A DNA stretch of 64,000 bases from Plecoglossus altivelis. Taxonomy: Eukaryota > Chordata > Actinopteri > Osmeriformes > Plecoglossidae. The stretch spans positions 11,114,288 to 11,178,287 of the forward strand of contig BROE01000001.1 in NCBI GenBank assembly GCA_036571765.1. Direction: 5' to 3'. Positions 61,079-64,000 of the stretch are shown here, in pieces. The notes beneath the pieces were generated by a model. It saw only the letters and a program-made list of their open reading frames with translations. It was not told the DNA's origin and ran no database searches. Numbering within the stretch: position 1 is the first letter of the stretch; each line of letters starts with the position of its first letter. A program made the translations under genes and the position numbers.

Positions 61079-62352
61079 CACACTAACGCTCTCGCTCACC
61101 ACGCGTTCCTCCTCGCTCCCACTCTCTTTGTGCTCCTGTCCTCTCTTTCTCGGAGCGAGGGATCATGCATCCTTTTTTTCCCTCCGCCTCCTCTCCGCTT
61201 GTCTGTTGTCATTTCAGGGTCTCTCTATCAAGCGAGTCGCTGCTGCTGTGTTTCCCTATACAGCTGCTTACCAGAGGCTGTCCTGCTCCACACTGTCTGA
61301 AGGACTTGTAGAGGGAGAGCAGCAGTGTGCAGAACTGCTGGTTCTGCTGGGAACAAGATCACAATGGGGCTCCCGGTCTCTGCATAGACCTACTTGTCAC
61401 CTCTTTTACATTTCAGGACACAGTCATTTATCTCTGTGCCCTCATTGCTTCTCTTGACTTCAGCCGGAGTGGATATCTTGCTGTTGGTAAGATTGCTTTG
61501 CGACATTAGTGTGTGTGGGGTGTGTGTGCATGTGTGGGTCAATGAGTCAGAGGTTTGTGTGTGTGTATGTGTGTGTGTGTGTGTGTGTACGCGAAAGAGA
61601 GAAATAGTGTGAAATTACTGTGCAATTATGCTTAGCATTTAAGAGTATGTGTTTCTCTGTGAGCTTTTAGTGCTCATGCAAAGTGCCAAATGTGTACCGT
61701 TAGGTCTGTGTGACTACGGGTTTTAGCGTGTGTGTGTGCATGCTGCTGTGTTTGTGATGCAGTATGGCTCTTATTCCAGGAGAGCTTAGCCTCTGTTAGA
61801 CAGACAAACAGATACACCTCCAAGTTTGCTGTTATCAATGGAGGAAGTGGGCTTCTTTGAAGAAACTAAATGAGAAAGAGAGAGAGAGACAGAGAGAGAG
61901 ACGAGAGATAGAAGGGGAGAGCGAGAGAGACGGACAGAGAAATAGAGAGAGATGAGAGATAGAAGGGGAGAGACAAGGAGAGAGAGCTATAAGGGGAGAG
62001 TGGATCACTGATGATAACTGTAATGCGTATAAACTCCCAGGACTGCAGGCAATTATTATCAGTCTCGCACATCGCCGTCACATAAACACATATACCGACA
62101 CATTAACACAAAAACACACAGACACACATATGTGCTCTCTCTTTCAGACACACATCCTCCCTCTTTCTCTCATGCAAATACAAAAACATACTCTCGCACG
62201 ATACAGACAAATACACTCACTCTTTGTTTTGTTCTCAAACATTCACCCATCCAAACCGAACACGCGTTCCCTCCCTCTCGCACGCACACACGTGTTTCCC
62301 AACCCCTCCGCTGCATGTGGAGAGACTGAGAGGGCTCTCTGGGCTAACCACT
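61079..62352. other. Region upstream of kcnab1, promoter-proximal repeats
   Basis: No exon is confirmed. GT repeats at 61,555-61,590 and GA-rich tracts at 61,873-62,000 are followed by CA-rich sequence up to about 62,310. The kcnab1 transcription start may lie within the last few hundred bases. Confidence 0.5.
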
Positions 62353-62622
62353 ATGGACCTCCTGCCAGCCCACGCCTCAGTCTGCCTCTTTCACACTCCC
62401 TCACTCAGGTGGATTGAAAGGAGCACCCGTCTACAGCAGCTGACACTGCCTGAGCCGCCGTCGGACGTTCGTCATCTATCTTTGCTGCCGTCTAAACGGC
62501 GAGGCCTGAGGGCAGCCGACGGTGGTCCTGTCTCTTCTGATTGCCCCGGGACCGAAGCGAGCGGCGGAGAGGACTTAACCGACCAGCTCGCTTCACCACA
62601 ACTCCTCCTTCAACAGGTCTGA
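62353..62622 (+). other. Possible upstream open frame in the kcnab1 leader
   Basis: An 89-codon frame starting MDLLPAHAS with a strong Kozak context (A at -3, G at +4) and ending 143 bases before the kcnab1 start codon, in a different frame. It matches no protein I know. It matters only if transcription begins upstream of 62,353, which the sequence does not show. Confidence 0.3.
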
Positions 62623-62675
62623 CGACAGCCGAAGCTTGAAGGCAGAGGAGGTGACCACTCTCTCGCCGCCACCCC

Positions 62676-62712
62676 TCCCCCCCCCCCCACCCTCCTCCTC
62701 CCCCCCCGGACC
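62676..62712 (+). repeat. Poly-C rich tract before kcnab1 start codon
   Basis: Runs of up to twelve C bases separated by A or T pairs, 55-90 bases upstream of the ATG. The minus strand is G-quadruplex-like. Confidence 0.85.
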
Positions 62713-62765
62713 TCCACAGACTCACCCGCCGACGTCGCCGCACCTGACTCCGGCAGCGGGCCATC

Positions 62766-62980
62766 ATGCAGGTGTCCTTCGCGTGCACGGACCACGGGCT
62801 GAAGGCGCCCCGGAATGGGGAGCACAGCAAGCAGAACGCCACCAGCCCCAACACGACCAGCCAGGCGCGGGCTCGCTTCCGCACCGTGGCTCTGATCGCC
62901 CGCAGCCTGGGCTCCTTCACCCACCGCTACCACCACAATCTGAAGGAGTCCACTGCCAAACTCACCGGCATGAAGTACCG
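62766..62980 (+). CDS. kcnab1: Voltage-gated K+ channel beta-1 subunit, first exon of the Kv-beta1.1 form (partial)
   Basis: Kv-beta1 subunits are aldo-keto-reductase-fold cytoplasmic partners of Kv1 channels. The Kv-beta1.1 N-terminus is an inactivation ball that plugs the pore and speeds inactivation. The exon encodes 71 codons plus two bases, starting MQVSFAC and ending LKESTAKLTGMKYR at a donor CCG|gtatgt (62,981). It aligns along its whole length with the human Kv-beta1.1-specific exon (MQVSIAC, KFRTVAIIARSLG, SLKESTAKQTGMKYR). The redox-sensitive Cys7 is present, and so is the basic RFRTVALIARSLG segment. The middle (residues 15-33) diverges. The shared catalytic core exons lie beyond the window. 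The start ATG has A at -3. Teleosts can carry a and b copies; I cannot tell which this is. Confidence 0.93.
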
Positions 62981-64000
62981 GTATGTAACCTACATGGACA
63001 GACGTTCATTCGTGTTGCGAGGGAACTACATTATCGTGTTGCAACGTAATTTGCAAACACATTGGAACATGCATTCTAATTAAAACAATTGTTGGAAATG
63101 CATTGCAACACAGATATATTTTAAAACATGACTTGAGTGTTGATAACTCGGATACTAGAATGTGCTGGAAATTCTGAGATTATTCATTCACTATAAAAAG
63201 AAGTATACTAGAGACTCAACTGAAATACCTGTGAGTGGGCACATAGTATTTGATATGACAACATATCATACAAACCCATCAAAGGATGCAATAGTGCACA
63301 TATTGTATGTCTGAATATCAGAATTATTAATAAGGGAAAAGCAATTAATTTTAATGATTGTAATATATTACGTGCAGCTAGAGAGCCAGCCTATCTCTTC
63401 ATTTAAAAAGCATAAATGCTGTTAAACTAGTAGTCCTTAATGAGCTTCAGTACATGGTGTAGTCCAGGGTTGTAGTTGATCAGATTGCACTGGACTGTGA
63501 CACCTCCACATGTTCGCCTCCATCATGGTCTGTACAGCTCTTTGGATGGAGTTGGTTTGCAGCTATTTATTCTTCCAGCAACCACCTAGAGTGCTGGGGT
63601 CTAATGAAGGTGTTCAACAGTAGCCACTGCATGCATGAGTCACTGTGGCACTGAGAGGGCTGTAGCCGTGCAACCATAATCATCCACAAAGGCCAACCAC
63701 GCTTGTGGAGACTCGCGACCTGAACGTGTTGAATGGAACCCAAGCCAGAACCTCTCTGGTCAGTGTTTGAAGTGGATGACATCATCCCTAACGTTGTGCG
63801 CCACAGTAGAGAGACAGAGAGGGATGGAGAGAGGGAGATGGAGGGAGAGAGAGAGAGAGAGAGGTGGGGGTGGAGAGAGAGCGACGGTGTTGGAAATGAA
63901 CAGAAGGCCATGAGAAAGATATGGAGAGATGGCAAAAATAGAAGGATGGAGAGAGGTATGAAGAGAGGGGGAGGGAGTCGGAGATGGACAGAAGGCCATG
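62981..64000 (+). other. kcnab1: kcnab1 intron 1 (start)
   Basis: The intron opens with GTATGT and runs off the window. It holds AT-rich sequence to about 63,400 and GA-rich simple repeats at 63,808-63,880 and 63,925-63,985. No second exon is seen. In other vertebrates this intron is very long and contains the alternative first exons of other Kv-beta1 forms. Confidence 0.8.

Noticed and set aside
62636..63049. 137-codon plus-strand frame overlapping the kcnab1 exon
   Set aside because: It is in the wrong frame relative to the conserved Kv-beta1.1 sequence and its N-terminal half is a poly-Pro/Ser artefact of the C-rich tract.
1..64000. tRNA genes, CRISPR arrays, prophage or mobile-element coding genes
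   Set aside because: I saw no tRNA A/B-box pair in a foldable context, no spaced direct repeats, and no transposase or reverse-transcriptase reading frame.

Overview
This is a window of vertebrate nuclear DNA, most likely from a ray-finned (teleost) fish. The protein-coding genes are split by short introns with GT-AG ends. Their predicted proteins match the vertebrate DARS2, CENPL, KLHL20 and KCNAB1 families from start to stop, or to the exon edge for the last. Non-coding DNA is full of CA/GT, GA/CT and tetranucleotide microsatellites and minisatellites, and there is one dispersed fish-type repeat near 940. I could not name the species. There are no operons, CRISPR arrays, phages or other prokaryotic features.

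Layout. Positions 1 to about 37,680 hold no gene I can recognise. The stretch carries many simple repeats, several minisatellites (12-, 33-, 41- and 69-bp units), a long (TGCC)n tract, a CpG-dense block at about 30.86-31.64 kb, and a few homeobox/POU/SOX-type motif clusters that look like conserved non-coding sequence. The gene cluster follows: dars2 on the minus strand (38,232-44,997, 17 coding exons, 662 aa), cenpl on the plus strand (45,716-47,620, 5 coding exons, 356 aa) and klhl20 on the minus strand (49,617-54,114, 12 coding exons, 609 aa). dars2 and cenpl are head-to-head across 718 bp that carries a ZNF143-type motif. cenpl and klhl20 are tail-to-tail. From 54.7 to 62.35 kb I see only non-coding sequence and repeats. 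At 62,766-62,980 is the first coding exon of the Kv-beta1.1 form of kcnab1, whose remaining exons lie to the right of the window.

How the genes relate. They do not form one pathway: mitochondrial aspartyl-tRNA charging, inner kinetochore, Cullin-3 ubiquitin ligase adaptor, and Kv channel beta subunit. The klhl20-cenpl-dars2 block keeps the order and orientation of human 1q25.1, while KCNAB1 is on human chromosome 3, so the right part of the window marks a linkage that differs from human. I found no new multi-gene system. The most unusual sequence observations are two minisatellites built from splice sites: a 33-bp array that copies the donor of dars2 exon 15, and a 34-bp array that copies the acceptor of klhl20 exon 5.
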